31,588 bases of DNA from TA-21 sp035620895 (GTDB taxonomy: Archaea; Thermoproteota; Nitrososphaeria; Nitrososphaerales; Nitrososphaeraceae), in NCBI GenBank assembly GCA_035620895.1, contig DASPFY010000006.1:1-31588 (forward strand), written 5' to 3'. Numbering within the stretch: the first letter of the stretch is position 1; every line of letters starts with the position of its first letter. Under the pieces are notes generated by a model. It was not told the origin of the DNA and did not search any database. It was given only the letters and a program-made list of their open reading frames with translations. This document shows positions 30,366-31,588 of this stretch, piece after piece. The position numbers and the translations under genes are program-made.

Positions 30366-31364
30366 ATGAGCAATTATAATTTGGCATGGTGGAACGTTGA
30401 GAACCTCTTTGATACCGAGGATTCACCAAATAGAACGGATAAATTGAAAAGAGCATTGGGTAAGGAAATAGAAGGTTGGACTGCTACTATACTGAATAAA
30501 AAGATAGATCAACTTTCAAAGATTATTTTGACTTTCAATAATAACACAGGACCGGATCTCCTTGGCGTTTGTGAAGTGGAAAATAGACCGGTCGTAGAAA
30601 GATTAGCTGATAGTTTGTCAGACTTGCACCAACGAAGTTACAAAGTTATTCACGCTGACACATCAGATGAAAGGGGAATAGATGTTGCATTTATTTATGA
30701 CAGCAAAAAACTAGAAATTGAAAGGGATCAGGATAATAACAAATTAGTGTTCTCCCACTTTATTCTTAAGCGCGTTGCAACGCGAGATATTCTACAGGTG
30801 AATTTTAAAACGAAACCGAACGGAAACAGATTAGTTGTTATAGGAAACCACTGGCCTTCAAGAAGCGGTGGACAATACGAATCTGAACCTTATCGTATGC
30901 TCGCAGGAGAGACCCTGAGTTACTTCCATAAGCGCATACTAGAAGAAAATAAGGACGAGGATGGAAAAACAGCTATAATAGTAATGGGCGATTTGAATGA
31001 TGAACCACATAATAGGTCAATAACAGAATATGCTCTTGCTTCCAGAAGTATACCTAGAGTTCAAGAGTCAAAAAAAGCTCCAAGATTGTACAATTTAATG
31101 TGGTCATCAATGGCACAAGGTTTAGGCACTTTTTTTTATAATAGTTTCCCTAATCTTCTTGATCAATTTCTCATTTCGAGAGGGATTGTAGAGGAACATA
31201 AAATAAGCGTTACCTCAGACTCTGTACAAGTTATAGCCTACCCTGAAATGATGGGTGGAAAATTTAATGCTCCAGTCCCTTTTGGCAGACCATCTAATAA
31301 AAGCCTAAACCTAAAAGGTTTCAGCGATCATTTTCCTATATCAGTTACCATTGAGGAGACCTAG
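30366..31364 (+). CDS. Endonuclease/exonuclease/phosphatase family protein
   Basis: 332 residues. Fold motifs appear in order: WWNVENLFD (residues 8-16), LGVCEVENRP (metal-binding Glu), ERGIDVAFIYD, VIGNHWPSRSGG (catalytic-type His), VMGDLNDEPHNR (Asp and Asn), LLDQFLISRG, and FSDHFPISV (catalytic Asp-His near the C-terminus). All active-site positions of the family are present, so it should hydrolyse a phosphodiester or phosphoester using Mg2+. No signal peptide. Similar to bacterial secreted-nuclease-like proteins of this type. A strong ribosome site precedes it. It stands alone. Confidence 0.9.
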   Translation: MSNYNLAWWNVENLFDTEDSPNRTDKLKRALGKEIEGWTATILNKKIDQLSKIILTFNNNTGPDLLGVCEVENRPVVERLADSLSDLHQRSYKVIHADTSDERGIDVAFIYDSKKLEIERDQDNNKLVFSHFILKRVATRDILQVNFKTKPNGNRLVVIGNHWPSRSGGQYESEPYRMLAGETLSYFHKRILEENKDEDGKTAIIVMGDLNDEPHNRSITEYALASRSIPRVQESKKAPRLYNLMWSSMAQGLGTFFYNSFPNLLDQFLISRGIVEEHKISVTSDSVQVIAYPEMMGGKFNAPVPFGRPSNKSLNLKGFSDHFPISVTIEET

Positions 31365-31588
31365 TCACATCTGACATATTATCAGCGTGACATGAGGTCT
31401 TTGCGACAACGAAGTTTGAATAACGAAAAAAAAGCACACAGTCATGAAAAGACCCTACTGGATTTTTACTGACAAAATAAAATTACACCTTTAAGAGATA
31501 TAAGAGACCACTTCAAGGCTTCGAACTTTTTCCTTTATTTGGGAATTTGAATCATCTATTTTTTACCCAAATTAAATTCGCAGGGTTC
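31365..31588. other. Window end, no gene recognised
   Basis: 224 AT-rich bases without a convincing frame. Near 31424-31432 an A8 run occurs. Nothing identified. Confidence 0.35.

Overview
The window looks like an accessory stretch of an AT-rich archaeal chromosome. It most resembles an ammonia-oxidising Nitrososphaeria (Thaumarchaeota) of the soil Nitrosocosmicus/Nitrososphaera kind. The assignment is inferred from gene content and style: MoaA next to a MOSC protein, three DUF1326 proteins, two DUF1059 proteins, an Lrp/AsnC regulator of thaumarchaeal type, solitary receiver-only response regulators, an F420/FMN luciferase-like oxidoreductase, secreted proteins rich in Asn-X-Ser/Thr, TATA-like boxes close to start codons, and only a few strong Shine-Dalgarno sites. 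No rRNA gene, intact tRNA gene, transposase or CRISPR array was seen.

Layout. 1-1443: partial moaA, a MOSC protein and a DUF1059 protein. 1444-2958: repeats, a small membrane protein and a zinc-binding protein. 3067-7572: a minus-strand run with a two-domain glyoxalase-fold dioxygenase, an ester cyclase-like protein, DUF1326 protein 1, a secreted protein and an NTF2-like protein. 8128-10996: a receiver protein, a frameshifted Lrp/AsnC regulator, a decayed region and a DUF72 gene cut by a stop. 11128-14925: a membrane protein, two divergent YHS metal-binding proteins, a secreted helical repeat protein, an MFS transporter and unknowns. 15129-19817: UspA, a small unknown gene with a receiver gene, a phosphoesterase, tiny zinc-finger genes and an LLM oxidoreductase. 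20000-25479: a gene with two amber codons, a Met-rich membrane pair, a metallo-beta-lactamase-fold enzyme, a truncated receiver, a stop-interrupted membrane gene and a large membrane protein. 25942-31364: DUF1326 proteins 2 and 3, a second zinc-finger cassette, a large surface protein, a degenerate gene copy and an endonuclease/exonuclease/phosphatase-fold enzyme.

The most unusual content lies between the genes. At least three families of short dispersed repeats (R1, seven copies; R2, three; R3, four) and two long-hairpin variants (R5) share one design: a tRNA T-arm-like 5' part, a hairpin or palindrome, and an ending close to TCCCGACGGGCCCG, like a tRNA 3' end. All seven R1 copies point the same way, and each lies 3' of a minus-strand gene, so their complement would form the 3' end of those messages and ends in a U tract. 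Two near-identical cassettes of about 240 bp, each encoding a 46-47 residue C2H2 zinc-finger protein, begin directly after such a tRNA-like tail.

A second theme is interruption. One gene has a -1 frameshift exactly at a T TTT TTA heptamer, two have an in-frame TGA, one has two in-frame TAG codons, one receiver lacks its N-terminus, and one small gene has a degenerate second copy. They may be pseudogenes, assembly errors or recoding; the sequence alone cannot decide.
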